From positions 1 through 64,000 of the forward strand of contig CAVRYJ010000011.1 in NCBI GenBank assembly GCA_963725425.1: a DNA stretch of 64,000 nucleotides, in the 5' to 3' direction. The stretch is from Clostridium_I sp963725425 (GTDB lineage: Bacteria; Bacillota; Clostridia; Clostridiales; Clostridiaceae). The position numbers were made by a program, and so were the translations under genes. Positions 9,685-18,604 of this stretch are shown one piece after another. The notes below the pieces were generated by a model. That model did not search any database, had not been told where the DNA came from, and was given only the letters and a program-made list of their open reading frames with translations. Positions within the stretch are counted from its first letter, which is position 1. Every line of letters begins with the position of its first letter.

Positions 9685-10968
9685 TTAATTCTTTTTAGCG
9701 ATTACAAGTACGTCTTGACTAAATGAGTGCATTCCAATAATGGTTTTTCCACCCTTGATTTCCAATTGAGGTTTACCAATATGTCTTTCACTTAAATCTA
9801 GAATATCAAACTCATAATCATCTAATTTTTTGTTTATAACAACCTTGGTATTTACCGGAATATAAATTAATATCATAGATAGATCTTCAGTTCCTGCAAT
9901 TCTTATCTCTTCCGATTTATCAATATATCCTACTAATGGATCTATACCACATAATTCATAATTATCGAATATCCATTTTGCAAAGGAGTAATCCCATGCG
10001 CCTTGAAATCTTAATGCATCTCTCCAATAATACGGCTTATCAAAACCTTCTCCTAAATTGGCTCCAAAACTGCTACCATTCTCATGCCAACTCCAAATTC
10101 CGTGTGCTCCATAGGTTATACCTGCACTGGCTCCAGAAAGCAAACTTTGCCATAATGCCTTTCTAACATCAAACTGAGTAAACCTTCCGTACACCTGCCT
10201 GCTATATCCCATCTGTTCATAACAGGGTTCTGAATTAATTATTGGTTTTTTTGTTTTCTTTTTATAAAAGTTTTGTGCCAATAAATATGGCATGTCTTTA
10301 TGTGAAGAATTGTGTCCGGATTGGTACATATAAAAATCTATATCTTTGCTTATTTCAAATTCTTCTGGCAATTCCATAAGTCGTCCTCTTATGTGCATAG
10401 TTCTGATACAATTAGGAGCAATTTCTTTTATTGTATTTAATGCTATTGAATAGTACTCTTTAGTCTTTTCACTAGGAAAATCTGTATCTCCGCTAATAAT
10501 ATAAATAGGATTGTATTTAGAAAATTTCCTACCTACATATTCCACATATCCTTTAATCATATCTATAGGTAGTATATTTTTTGAATCAATTTTAGCTGCC
10601 CATGTATCTGGAACGTAATTACACCACAATAGTGCTAATGCAGGAATAAAACCTTTACTTATAGCTATCTTTATCATTTTTTCTGCCCTATTAAAATACT
10701 CATCATTTAAGGAATAATAGTTCCATGTACCATCTTCATTTTTATTAAATGGATGAATGTCTAAATATGTTTCACTAGCATCCCATTGGGCTAATACATT
10801 TATTTGAATAACATTAAACCCTTGCATTTTTCTAAAATCTAAATATTCTTCCCACTCATAAAAGCTTATGTTAGTAAATGCACTCCAACAAGTATCTGCT
10901 AAGTAAAAAAACTTATTTCTCCCGTTTAAAAAATATCTTTTATTATTTGATATAGTAATAGCACTCAT
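9685..10968 (-). CDS. DUF4038/apiosidase-like glycoside hydrolase, cytoplasmic
   Basis: A 427-aa TIM-barrel protein of the DUF4038 (apiosidase-like, GH140-related) family. It has FYLADTCWSAFTN, the block MQGFNVIQINVLAQWD, PALALLWCNYVPDTW, PIYIISGDTDFP and KKPIINSEPCYEQMG, and a C-terminal beta domain at about 345-427. The start is the ATG preceded by GGAGG; an in-frame ATG seven codons upstream lacks such a site. There is no signal peptide, unlike the secreted enzymes that attack rhamnogalacturonan-II, so it should act on imported, probably phosphorylated, glycosides. It is followed 17 nt later by the transketolase genes. The substrate, an apiosyl or related pentosyl glycoside, is inferred from family and context. 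Confidence 0.75.
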   Translation of the reverse strand: MSAITISNNKRYFLNGRNKFFYLADTCWSAFTNISFYEWEEYLDFRKMQGFNVIQINVLAQWDASETYLDIHPFNKNEDGTWNYYSLNDEYFNRAEKMIKIAISKGFIPALALLWCNYVPDTWAAKIDSKNILPIDMIKGYVEYVGRKFSKYNPIYIISGDTDFPSEKTKEYYSIALNTIKEIAPNCIRTMHIRGRLMELPEEFEISKDIDFYMYQSGHNSSHKDMPYLLAQNFYKKKTKKPIINSEPCYEQMGYSRQVYGRFTQFDVRKALWQSLLSGASAGITYGAHGIWSWHENGSSFGANLGEGFDKPYYWRDALRFQGAWDYSFAKWIFDNYELCGIDPLVGYIDKSEEIRIAGTEDLSMILIYIPVNTKVVINKKLDDYEFDILDLSERHIGKPQLEIKGGKTIIGMHSFSQDVLVIAKKN

Positions 10969-11093
10969 GTCATCTAACCTCCATAACATATATATTTCTC
11001 TAACTGTGAAATTTGACTTCTAACAACATACTTTTTATTTGTTAAGTTACAAATTAATTTTAAGTTCTAATGGTTTATTTATTTGATATTTCC

Positions 11094-11122
11094 AGTATAT
11101 CACTCTTATATATACAAGTAAA
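11094..11122 (-). promoter_or_regulatory. Candidate internal promoter for the hydrolase-transketolase-kinase-isomerase genes
   Basis: On the minus strand, TTTACT (11117-11122) and TATACT (11094-11099) are separated by exactly 17 bases, in the ~270-bp gap between the PTS gene and the DUF4038 gene. The -35 box is weak and the -10 box good. It could allow expression separate from the PTS promoter. Confidence 0.4.
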
Positions 11123-11187
11123 TATTTATATAAATACAAATAAATATTTAGTGAGTTTACATTGTATTTCAACTTAAATTATTCATT

Positions 11188-11231
11188 ATGATATATAAAT
11201 CACCGCTTTTTAGCAGTGTTTTATATATCAT
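11188..11231 (-). other. Long intercistronic stem-loop just after the PTS gene
   Basis: The arms at 11188-11206 and 11213-11231 pair over ~19 bp with two mismatches (ATGATATATAAA followed by a GC-richer tip, loop TTTTTA). It begins 9 bases after the PTS stop. With no strong U-run it may be a partial terminator or a 3' stabiliser that sets the PTS:enzyme ratio. Confidence 0.55.
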
Positions 11232-11239
11232 TTACTTAA

Positions 11240-13093
11240 TTATTTTATTAATGTCATAATACTACTTCCCTTACTTACTATCTTATTTTTTGTAGGTATG
11301 ATCTCTCTAAACATATCATAATTCGTTACTAATATTGGTGTGGTAACATCAAACCCTTGTTGCTTGATTTTATCAATATCAAATTCTACAAGTAAATCAC
11401 CTTTTTTTACGACTTGTCCTTTTTTTACTTTTACTTTAAAATATTTCCCCTGTAGTTCAACAGTATTAAATCCAATATGAATTAGAAATTCCGCACCTGT
11501 TTTAGTTTTTAATCCAAATGCGTGACCTGTTGGAAATGCTGCTTCAACAGTACCATCCACTGGAGAATATATTTTTCCTTCACTAGGTATTACAGCAATG
11601 CCCTTGCCTAACTCCTCACTTGCAAAAGCCTTATCTGATACTTCTGTTAACTTTACTATTTCCCCATTTGCTGGGCTTCCTACTTCTATATCTTCTACTA
11701 TGTTTTCTATAGTTTTTGATTCACCATCATTATCTTTCTTAATTAGCATACTATCGTTAAATCCAAATAAAAAAGTAGCAACTGTTGAAAAAACGAAAGC
11801 AAACGCACATGCAATTAAAAATCCAACAAACCCTTTTCCTATATAAGCTGGTAGAGTTAAAATTGAAGTCCCTACAAATGCCTTACAGCCAGCTCCTACA
11901 TATCCTGTAATTGCTCCTGCAATTCCTGATCCAATGCATGCAATAATAAATGGTTTTTTATATTTTAAAGTAACACCATAAATTGCTGGTTCAGTGATAC
12001 CAAAAAGTCCTGTTAATGCTGCCGAACCTGAAATTGCCTTTAATTTTACATCTTTTGTTTTCAAGAAAACTCCAAATGATGCTCCTGCCTGTGAAAAATT
12101 ATTTGGACCAGTTATTGTAAATAACGTATCACGCCCATAAACAGCAAGATTATTTATAACTATAGGAACGAAACCCCAATGCAATCCAAATATAATAAGG
12201 ATTGGCCATAATGCTCCTACAATTCCACCACCTATGGTTGGATTTATACTATAAATTAAGCTATATCCAGAAGCCAAAAGCTTTCCTAACTTATCACCTA
12301 TAGGTCCTACCACTAAAAATGTAAGTGGTACAACTATTGCTAAACAAATTGTAGGCGTAATAAAATTCCTACATACTTCCGGAAGTTTTTTATTTAGAAA
12401 TTGTTCAATCTTGGCTAAAATATATATGGATATAATAATAGGAATAACTGTGGATGGATAACTAATCAATATAACAGGAATGCCCAAGAAACTAATAGCT
12501 TTATGAGCCGTAAATAGTGCTGTCATATTGGGATACAAGAGCGCACCTGCAATTGCAACTGCTACAAATTGATTAGCCTTAAACTTCTTAGCAGCTGTGA
12601 ATGCTAAAATTATAGGCAGATAATAAAAAACACTATCACTTGCTGAATATAGAATTAAATAAGTACCACTAGTAGCTGTTAACCATCCCATCGTTGTACA
12701 AAGCATTAGTAATCCCTTCAGAATACCTGCTCCACACATTACAGAAAGCATTGGAGTGAAGATGGATGTAACCGTGTCAATTAGATTATTAAAAAAACCT
12801 GATTTTGATTCTAAATCGTCATCTTGATTAGAATCAAGTGATAAACCAGTTACTCTTCCTATAGTCTGATATACATCTCCTACAGAATTTCCAATCACTA
12901 CTTGATATTGTCCGCCACTTTCTATTACCGTAATAACGCCATTCAATGAACCAAGCACTGACTTATTGACCTTTTCTTCATCCTTGAGTTTAAATCTTAA
13001 TCTTGTTGCACAATGTACTAATGATATTACGTTATCTTTACCACCAACATTTTTTATAATATCTTTTGCCAAGTCATCATAATTTTTTACCAT
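11240..13093 (-). CDS. PTS beta-glucoside-type transporter subunit IIBCA
   Basis: A 617-aa fused PTS permease in the order EIIB, EIIC, EIIA. The EIIB domain has the phosphorylated Cys in ISLVHCATRLRFKLKD (C28). Residues ~100-460 form the membrane EIIC domain of the glucose/beta-glucoside class, with many hydrophobic segments and FGITEPAIYGV. The C-terminal EIIA (~480-617) carries the active His in FLIHIGFNTVEL. It should import and phosphorylate a beta-glucoside at C6 of glucose. It is the first gene of the cluster behind a good promoter and has the ribosome binding site GGGGAGGG. With the cytoplasmic glucosidase and apiosidase-like hydrolase it suggests uptake of a decorated glucoside. Confidence 0.93.
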   Translation of the reverse strand: MVKNYDDLAKDIIKNVGGKDNVISLVHCATRLRFKLKDEEKVNKSVLGSLNGVITVIESGGQYQVVIGNSVGDVYQTIGRVTGLSLDSNQDDDLESKSGFFNNLIDTVTSIFTPMLSVMCGAGILKGLLMLCTTMGWLTATSGTYLILYSASDSVFYYLPIILAFTAAKKFKANQFVAVAIAGALLYPNMTALFTAHKAISFLGIPVILISYPSTVIPIIISIYILAKIEQFLNKKLPEVCRNFITPTICLAIVVPLTFLVVGPIGDKLGKLLASGYSLIYSINPTIGGGIVGALWPILIIFGLHWGFVPIVINNLAVYGRDTLFTITGPNNFSQAGASFGVFLKTKDVKLKAISGSAALTGLFGITEPAIYGVTLKYKKPFIIACIGSGIAGAITGYVGAGCKAFVGTSILTLPAYIGKGFVGFLIACAFAFVFSTVATFLFGFNDSMLIKKDNDGESKTIENIVEDIEVGSPANGEIVKLTEVSDKAFASEELGKGIAVIPSEGKIYSPVDGTVEAAFPTGHAFGLKTKTGAEFLIHIGFNTVELQGKYFKVKVKKGQVVKKGDLLVEFDIDKIKQQGFDVTTPILVTNYDMFREIIPTKNKIVSKGSSIMTLIK

Positions 13094-13302
13094 TATAATA
13101 CCCTCCCCTAATGTAATACTTTTATTAATTATTAAAATATTGATAAATATTTATTCTTAAATTTGCAAACTAAATTTTTTAACTTTATGGTTTTATATTT
13201 AAACCTTTACAGTAACCATTTGCAACTAAATGTTATTACATATTTAACAACTCCTGATATATATTTTTTCTCTTATCTATAATAAATGCCTTCATATGTT
13301 TA

Positions 13303-13359
13303 TGAAAATGTTTTCACCCGGGTATGCTTTTATTATATACTATTTACTAAAAAAATCAA
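13303..13359 (-). promoter_or_regulatory. Promoter and LacI/CcpA-type operator for the sugar cluster
   Basis: On the minus strand the -35 box is TTGATT (13354-13359) and the -10 box TATAAT (13332-13337), with a 16-base spacer. About 15 bases past the -10 lies TGAAAACATTTTCA (13303-13316), palindromic except at the centre. It matches a cre-like consensus at all but one position and would also suit a LacI-family repressor such as the one in this cluster. An adjacent ACCCGGGT palindrome overlaps its edge. The site lies downstream of the predicted start, where a bound repressor would block elongation. The leader to the PTS start is ~230 nt. Confidence 0.65.
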
Positions 13360-13581
13360 CATATATTTAGTTATTTTTTTGTTTTATTTAGATATATATT
13401 TAGTTGTTTTTTCATACACACTTTATTTACTAATGAAATATACCACAATTATAATTATATTTACTTTTCGATGCGGTTTGTAACCTGATTTTTTCATGCA
13501 CAGTTCCACAAACAATACAGATTGATAGAGTACAATATCACTTGCTTAAAAGTAGCTCAGAAGAGCGATGATGTTTACATC

Positions 13582-13825
13582 AAATCATTAGATTGTCTTG
13601 GAAGAATTGGCTCTTGCGCAATACTTCGAAATGATCTAAATCTAGTTCAACAATTTATAGTCCAAAGCTAATGGTTTAGCTATAGAAAAACATCTGGTAT
13701 ACTTAATAAATATTCTTTCTAATTTAGAAGCTAAAGATAAAACTGAGGATATACTATTAAAGTCTGTTTCAAAAGAAAATCATCTGCATAATCATGCAAA
13801 TGACATTATAAATGTTTATTCTTAA
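13582..13825 (+). pseudogene. IS66-family transposase, C-terminal remnant
   Basis: Plus-strand fragments in shifting frames spell the usual IS66 C-terminal landmarks: WKNWLLRNTSK, then after a stop KSSSTIYS, then SKANGL followed by about 35 residues ending INVYS. Stops and frameshifts make it non-functional, and no inverted repeats of a full element are visible. It sits just before the truncated hydrolase gene and may mark the event that removed that gene's 5' part. Confidence 0.65.
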
Positions 13826-13876
13826 AAAACATTACAACCTCTTTCAATATATTAAATCCCTATAATTTTTAATGAG

Positions 13877-14677
13877 TTGACATATATCCATAGAGGTGGC
13901 GCACCAGGCGAGAAAAGACCAACGTTAATGAATATAGGTGGTGGCGACACAACTACTGAAGAGATGTACTACATTAGCGGTGTTGGCGCGGTTAGAAGAG
14001 GCTACAATGCGTTGTGTTTTGAGGTTCCTGGTCAGAAAGCAACTATGTATGAAAATTCTAATCTTCACTATAGACCTGACGTAGAAGTTCCCATAGGATA
14101 TGCTGTAGATTACTTGCTAACTTGCCCTGAGGTTGATCCTGAACGTATTGCATTGATAGGTCACAGCATGGGTGGATATTTTGCTCCGAGGGCTGTTGCC
14201 TTCGAGAAAAGGATAGCTGCGTGCATAGCAAGTCCTGTTATTGGTGAATTGCAGGCTACTATTTTAGGAGTACTGGGTTTTGATCCGTCCACACCATACC
14301 CTCTTGACATAGAAGCACATATAGATCCAGAAAACACAACGGCAAAATTCGTCACAGAAGGCGATTTTCGCTGGAGGTGCGGACATGCAAACACCTCTAT
14401 GGCTGAGTGGATTGACTACCTCGGTGAATTCACAATATTGGGTCTAGAAGATAAAATCACTTGCCCTCTACTACAAATGGCTGGCGAGGGAGAATTCAGT
14501 GCTGAAAAACTTGAAGAAGCAAAAATCTACTTCACCAAATTCAAAAACCCCAAGAACAAATTTAACATAACTACAGCCGAGGAAGGTGGAGAACAGCATT
14601 GCACTGCCAACAATCTAAGCCTCAAGCACCAGTTAGAAATGGATTGGCTTGATGAATTGTTCCATTTTAATATGTAA
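13877..14677 (+). CDS. Alpha/beta hydrolase, probably 5'-truncated
   Basis: A 266-aa protein with an alpha/beta hydrolase fold: oxyanion region NIGGGDTTTEE, nucleophile elbow ALIGHSMGGYFAPR and a probable catalytic His in EGGEQHCTANN. It resembles the C-terminal catalytic part of FrsA/2,6-dihydropseudooxynicotine hydrolase-type esterases, which usually carry ~100 extra N-terminal residues. Here the frame opens at a TTG without a good ribosome binding site, right after an IS66 remnant, so the N-terminal cap is probably lost. Base composition is more GC-rich than the flanks. The substrate cannot be predicted. Confidence 0.65.
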   Translation: MTYIHRGGAPGEKRPTLMNIGGGDTTTEEMYYISGVGAVRRGYNALCFEVPGQKATMYENSNLHYRPDVEVPIGYAVDYLLTCPEVDPERIALIGHSMGGYFAPRAVAFEKRIAACIASPVIGELQATILGVLGFDPSTPYPLDIEAHIDPENTTAKFVTEGDFRWRCGHANTSMAEWIDYLGEFTILGLEDKITCPLLQMAGEGEFSAEKLEEAKIYFTKFKNPKNKFNITTAEEGGEQHCTANNLSLKHQLEMDWLDELFHFNM

Positions 14678-14713
14678 TGTAGGTATAATTATTACAAATT
14701 TCAAATGAAAAAT

Positions 14714-14752
14714 AAAGACATACACATAACTAATCTTATGTTGTATGTCTTT
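14714..14752 (+). terminator. Hairpin terminator after the hydrolase gene
   Basis: The arms AAAGACATACA and TGTATGTCTTT pair perfectly over 11 bp, with an extra partially paired tip. It lies 37 bp after the stop codon. The U-tract is short, so termination strength is uncertain. Confidence 0.6.
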
Positions 14753-15062
14753 AATCGGTTAAAAGCAACTGATTTTTATAAAGTACGTTATTTATCCAGT
14801 AATACGAACCTTATTAACGTGTAGTGATGGAGGTAATCTATCACTATATTTGTATCCTGATGGCAACTATTTAGATGATATATGATGAGAGTAACAAACT
14901 TAATATTGTTTTCAGTTCTTTTATTGTTACAACTCAAGCCATGAAAGTTGTCTAAGATGTGCTATAAAATTTGTATTCAAGTTTTATCATTTATAGTTGT
15001 AACTAAACCCATAGATATGAAATAAAATAAACCTCACGGCAAATATAGCCTTGAGGCTTTAC

Positions 15063-15278
15063 TTATCTAACGAATATAGACTTTGGATAACCTTCTCTGC
15101 ACTTACCTCGTGTTTGAACCCCTCCAACTCCTTTTACACCCGTTATTGTATTTTTTACAACGTCCTGTATGTTAACAACTTCACTTATATTAGTGTACGC
15201 CACTTTTTGGCATACAAAAACTGGATCAAGGCAATGAATTAGTACTCGTTCTGGGGAACTAGCATAGTTAGCACCAGC
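15063..15278 (-). pseudogene. C-terminal remnant of an unrecognised protein (copy B)
   Basis: The 71 terminal codons contain HCLDPVFVCQKVAYTNIS, then VVNIQDVV and a Gly-rich end GVKGVGGVQTRGKCREGYP. I do not recognise the family. Stops (TAG, TGA) directly precede the fragment in frame. The frame ends before a hairpin (about 15031-15059) with a T-run on the minus strand, its own terminator. Copy C has the same fragment with mostly conservative changes. Confidence 0.5.
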
Positions 15279-15743
15279 TCACTATACCAAAGTGCGACAA
15301 TTAGGAAAATCTTTACAAGTAAAGTTTTCTACCTATATAAAGAACTGTATAAAGAATTACCAGAGACAACTATTGCTGATAAAATCATCAAATTAAGATA
15401 TACCCATAACTTAAGACAAGAAGATCTTGCAGATTTATTAAATATGCATTGCAGCACAATAGAAGGTTGGGAAGTTCATAGCGTCATGCCCAAACCCATA
15501 AGCATAGATAAATTATGTAAATTATTCAATCTACCTTATAATTATTTCCATGAGTATTATAAGATATATTTTAATAATCCCGGTGAAAAAATCAAAGCTT
15601 GGAAGATTAGAAATAAATTAACCTATGATCAGTTATCCAAATTATTAGGTATTACCCATTCCTGTGTTGGAAGATTACTTAATAATAAAATTAACCTTTC
15701 ATATAATATGTATGTAGAATTGAAAAAAACAGGAGCTTTTTAA
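15243..15743 (+). pseudogene. Two-domain XRE-like helix-turn-helix protein, start missing (copy B)
   Basis: The open frame encodes two helix-turn-helix units: one around LRQEDLADLLNMHCSTIEGW, the second around LTYDQLSKLLGITHSCVGRLL. The only ATG, at 15444, falls inside the first recognition helix, so a protein starting there would lack half of that domain. No start codon with a ribosome binding site exists upstream in frame. The gene was therefore probably truncated at about 15280, at the same junction as in copy C. A hairpin with a T-run (15728-15759) overlaps its stop. Confidence 0.6.
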
Positions 15744-15759
15744 AGTTCCTGTTTTTTTA
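15728..15759 (+). terminator. Rho-independent terminator after the helix-turn-helix gene (copy B)
   Basis: AACAGGA-G-CTTT pairs with AAAG-T-TCCTGTT (15728-15753) and is followed by a run of T. The stem overlaps the stop codon. Copy C keeps a similar structure. Confidence 0.75.
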
Positions 15760-15771
15760 GGGTATAATCTA

Positions 15772-16110
15772 TTAATACGCTTCTATTACTGCATTATAAA
15801 ATTCCTCTACATTTAATAAGTTCTTATAAAATTTATGATTGATATGATTCAATTCTTTAGACCATTCACATAAAAAGAAACCACCTTGCCCATAAAGATT
15901 AGCAGATATTTCAAATACAAAATATCTAATATCATCAAAATTTTCATCATAAATAATACCAATAAAAGGTGTTTCTTGGGTTTCTTTAGCTTAAGGTGAT
16001 TTTTTATTTCTTATAAGCTAACATGTATATTCAAACCAATCAGCAGATGTTTTAGCTCTTATGCTGTTTACAATTTGAACATCGTCTACCAATAGCCTTA
16101 TAGTTTCTAC
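15772..16110 (-). pseudogene. Minus-strand gene remnants at the end of module copy B
   Basis: 15772-15990 encodes the C-terminal ~70 residues of the same DUF-like protein as copy C (ENFDDIRYFVFEMSANLYG, then FFLCEWSKELNHINHKFY), cut off upstream. A separate C-terminal scrap, ending WFEYTC, lies at 16018-16110. Both lack starts. From 16110 to 16540 I see only AT-rich sequence with no supported gene. Confidence 0.5.
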
Positions 16111-16540
16111 GGTTTAACTCAACATAATAACGATATAAGTATAATATGTGGAATTCATTTTATTAATGTGTACAGCCCACCTAATAGATTATATTTGTCT
16201 AAAGCCTAAATTTGATGCAATAAATGACAAAAAAGGCGTATTCAGGTGTATCCAACATACTTGAGAAAAATAAGCTACATTATGAATATATATAATATGG
16301 CTTATTGAAAATTTTATTTGAAAACTATAATATATTTCACTAATTGGTAAACACTCGTATTTTGTCATTTTATTGTGCTAATTGTCAAATTATTATGATA
16401 CAATTAGGATTAAAGTATAAAGTATGTTAATAATCTACCCATCTAAGTATGAAAGTATATTTTCCATTAAAACATTCTTTCACCTGATAAATGTCTTAAC
16501 AAGTGAATGAATTTATAATATAGTCTGAGGTGAAGTTAAA

Positions 16541-17605
16541 TGAGATATATACCACTTAAATATATAAGAGAAGATATGTTCTAGGTACAACATTATATGG
16601 TGATAATGGGCAAATTCTTTTAACAAAAGGAACAGCCCTTAATTTATCATATATAGAAATACTTATTCGGCTAGGTTACTATGGAATCTACGTTTATGAT
16701 GAACTATCTGAAGATATTACTGTAACGGAAATTATTAGTGATGCGTTGAAAATGAGAACAATGAAGTCAATAAAAAATTTAATGAAACCAAATATAAAAG
16801 AAAGGGAAATAAAATCAACACTTAAAATTATTGAAGGCTTAATGAAAAATATTGTTGATGAAATATCATGTAATAAGGATATCGTTGTTAATATGATGGA
16901 CCTAATAACAGCAAATGAATACACATTTTATCATTCAGTAAATGTTTGTGTATTATCATTGGTATTAGGTGCAGCTCTTAAATTAAGAAAAAAGCAATTA
17001 TATTTATTAGGTATTGCTTCTTTATTACATGATATAGGTAAAATATATACACCTAAACAAATATTAGATAAACCTTCGAAATTAACTTATGAAGAGTTTG
17101 AAATAATAAAACTACATTCTGAAAATGGATATAGATATGTAAAAAAATATTTAGATATTCATACTAAAGTTTCTATGGGTATATATCAACACCATGAAAG
17201 ATATGATGGTACAGGCTATCCATTAAAAAGATATCATACTTTGGGCGTATAATAGAAATTGCTGATGTATATGATGCACTTGTGTCCAATAGGCCGTATA
17301 GAAAAGGCATTTTACCATCTGAAGCTGTAGAGTACATTATGGGTGGTGCTGGTACTATGTTCGACCCAAATTTGGTAAAACCTTTTTCTGACAGAATAGC
17401 CTGTTACCCAATAGGTACTTGTGTAACCTTAAGCAATAATTTAATAGGAATAGTCGTTGAGAATTATTCCAGTTATTCATTAAGACCATCAGTAAAAATC
17501 ATACAATATAAGAATAAATCAGTAACTCCATACTTAATAAATCTTAAAGAATCAAACTATAATGTTACTATCGTAGGTATGGCGGATGCATTGTTATATC
17601 AATGA
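16541..17605 (+). pseudogene. HD-GYP domain protein (c-di-GMP phosphodiesterase type), frameshifted
   Basis: The pieces join into one HD-GYP protein. 16541 opens with MRYIPLKYIREDM and hits a frameshift within 15 codons. The next frame runs through a lead-in domain and the HD core with LLHDIGK and HQHHERYDGTGYP-type motifs, up to 17252. A second shift near 17235 moves to the frame giving YFGRIIEIADVYDALVSNRPYRKG to 17605. The metal-binding HD and the GYP signature are present, so the ancestor probably hydrolysed c-di-GMP. At least two frameshifts make the present copy non-functional unless they are sequencing errors. Confidence 0.8.
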
Positions 17606-18144
17606 TATTCCTTTTCTTTTTCTAGTATAGTTATTTAACGAGCGAATTATGAATAATATTTGTCTGTCGCGTGCGTATAAACGATTTATATGTACTTTAA
17701 ATTGTCTATAATAAAGACCGTGATAACTTATTTGAAAGCGAATAATAATATAAACCCGGACATCAGTCATTGTTTTGGTACTTTTTTGTTTAGTTTATAT
17801 AAATATAACAAAAAATTATACTATAGTAAATATACTTAAACATGTACATAAATAAGGAAAAACTGTATTCTTGTTTTTCATTAATCTCACTTTTTTTCAA
17901 AACAAAAATGACATCCTTAAAATAAGAATGCCATTTTTGTTTATTTGATTTTCCAAATAATATTTTCTAAGTTTTTCAACAATATAAATATAGCACATGA
18001 TTATCCGGCAAAGCATACAATTCTCTTAAATCAATTTTTTTTAGTATATGAAACTGCTCGTTTGAAACCGAAGACCTTTACAAATTATTGTTTATAAATT
18101 ATAAAAATAAGCCTAGACAAATAGTTAATTCATGAGCTCCTCTA
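17606..18144. other. Intergenic region with a bidirectional hairpin terminator (17900-17942)
   Basis: AT-rich spacer without supported genes. At 17900-17942 the arms built on AAACAAAAATG and CATTTTTGTTT form a long stem flanked by T-rich sequence on both sides. It can terminate the broken HD-GYP gene on the plus strand and the Amadori cluster on the minus strand. Confidence 0.65.
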
Positions 18145-18558
18145 TTATTCTGCAAATAGCTTACGTGCTGTATACTGAATGTATTCTACTTCTTCTGGAG
18201 ACAAATCCATAAAGTCACTGTTTCCCATAGAACAATTTGAATCCTGAACATACATCATCTTTGTATTCTGCTGGGTAATTGAATAGAACCATACTTCTTT
18301 TGGAACATTATATACCTTTCCCTGCTCCATAAGGATAAGTTCAATTTTAAACTTATCCTTCTCTCTTTCTGTTGTAATAAGAATTGCCTTTCCAGCTACA
18401 AGAATGAACTGCTCATCAGTAGAGTGATGAATCTCTAAATGAGTGATTCCTGCAATGTCATTGTCTGGCTTCCAATTCTTAATACTTACAAGCCATTTCT
18501 CATTTTTATACACACAAAGGATTCCTTCCTCATTGTTTTCGTAAACATCTGGTTTCAT
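18145..18558 (-). CDS. Small cupin-like protein, last gene of the Amadori cluster
   Basis: A 137-aa protein with a single cupin-type beta barrel: THLEIHHSTDEQFILVAGKAIL matches the pattern of metal-binding His and Glu followed by Gly. The rest is beta-rich. I do not recognise a specific enzyme; a sugar epimerase/isomerase or a sensing role is possible. It lies 46 bp downstream of a PfkB kinase gene and shares the higher GC content of the cluster. The start has an AAAGGAAGAT-like ribosome binding site. Confidence 0.6.
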   Translation of the reverse strand: MKPDVYENNEEGILCVYKNEKWLVSIKNWKPDNDIAGITHLEIHHSTDEQFILVAGKAILITTEREKDKFKIELILMEQGKVYNVPKEVWFYSITQQNTKMMYVQDSNCSMGNSDFMDLSPEEVEYIQYTARKLFAE

Positions 18559-18604
18559 TTTTATCTTCCTTTCTTTTCCTTTTTTTTATTTATAAGCAAA
18601 ACGC

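Larger units (their letters stand above)
14948..15990. repeat. Repeated module, copy B
   Basis: About 1.05 kb is colinear with copy C starting near 26.25 kb, at roughly 90% identity by eye. It contains three gene pieces: a minus-strand C-terminal remnant (15063-15278), a plus-strand two-helix-turn-helix gene lacking its start (15243-15743) and a minus-strand C-terminal DUF remnant (15772-15990). Copy B ends where copy C continues into the rest of the DUF gene and the LexA-like gene. Confidence 0.75.

Noticed and set aside
13094..13330. A LicT/BglG-type antiterminator (RAT) element in the PTS leader
   Set aside because: Only a short partial match (GGTTACTG) was seen, with no clear paired structure or terminator, and no antiterminator gene is in the cluster.
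13286..13483. 65-codon hydrophobic plus-strand ORF upstream of the PTS gene
   Set aside because: It overlaps the PTS promoter and operator on the other strand; the hydrophobicity reflects T-rich DNA.
15051..15242. Plus-strand 63-codon ORF in both module copies (also 26346-26537)
   Set aside because: It lies antisense to the conserved C-terminal remnant, whose changes between copies are mostly conservative in the minus frame; it also covers that gene's terminator.
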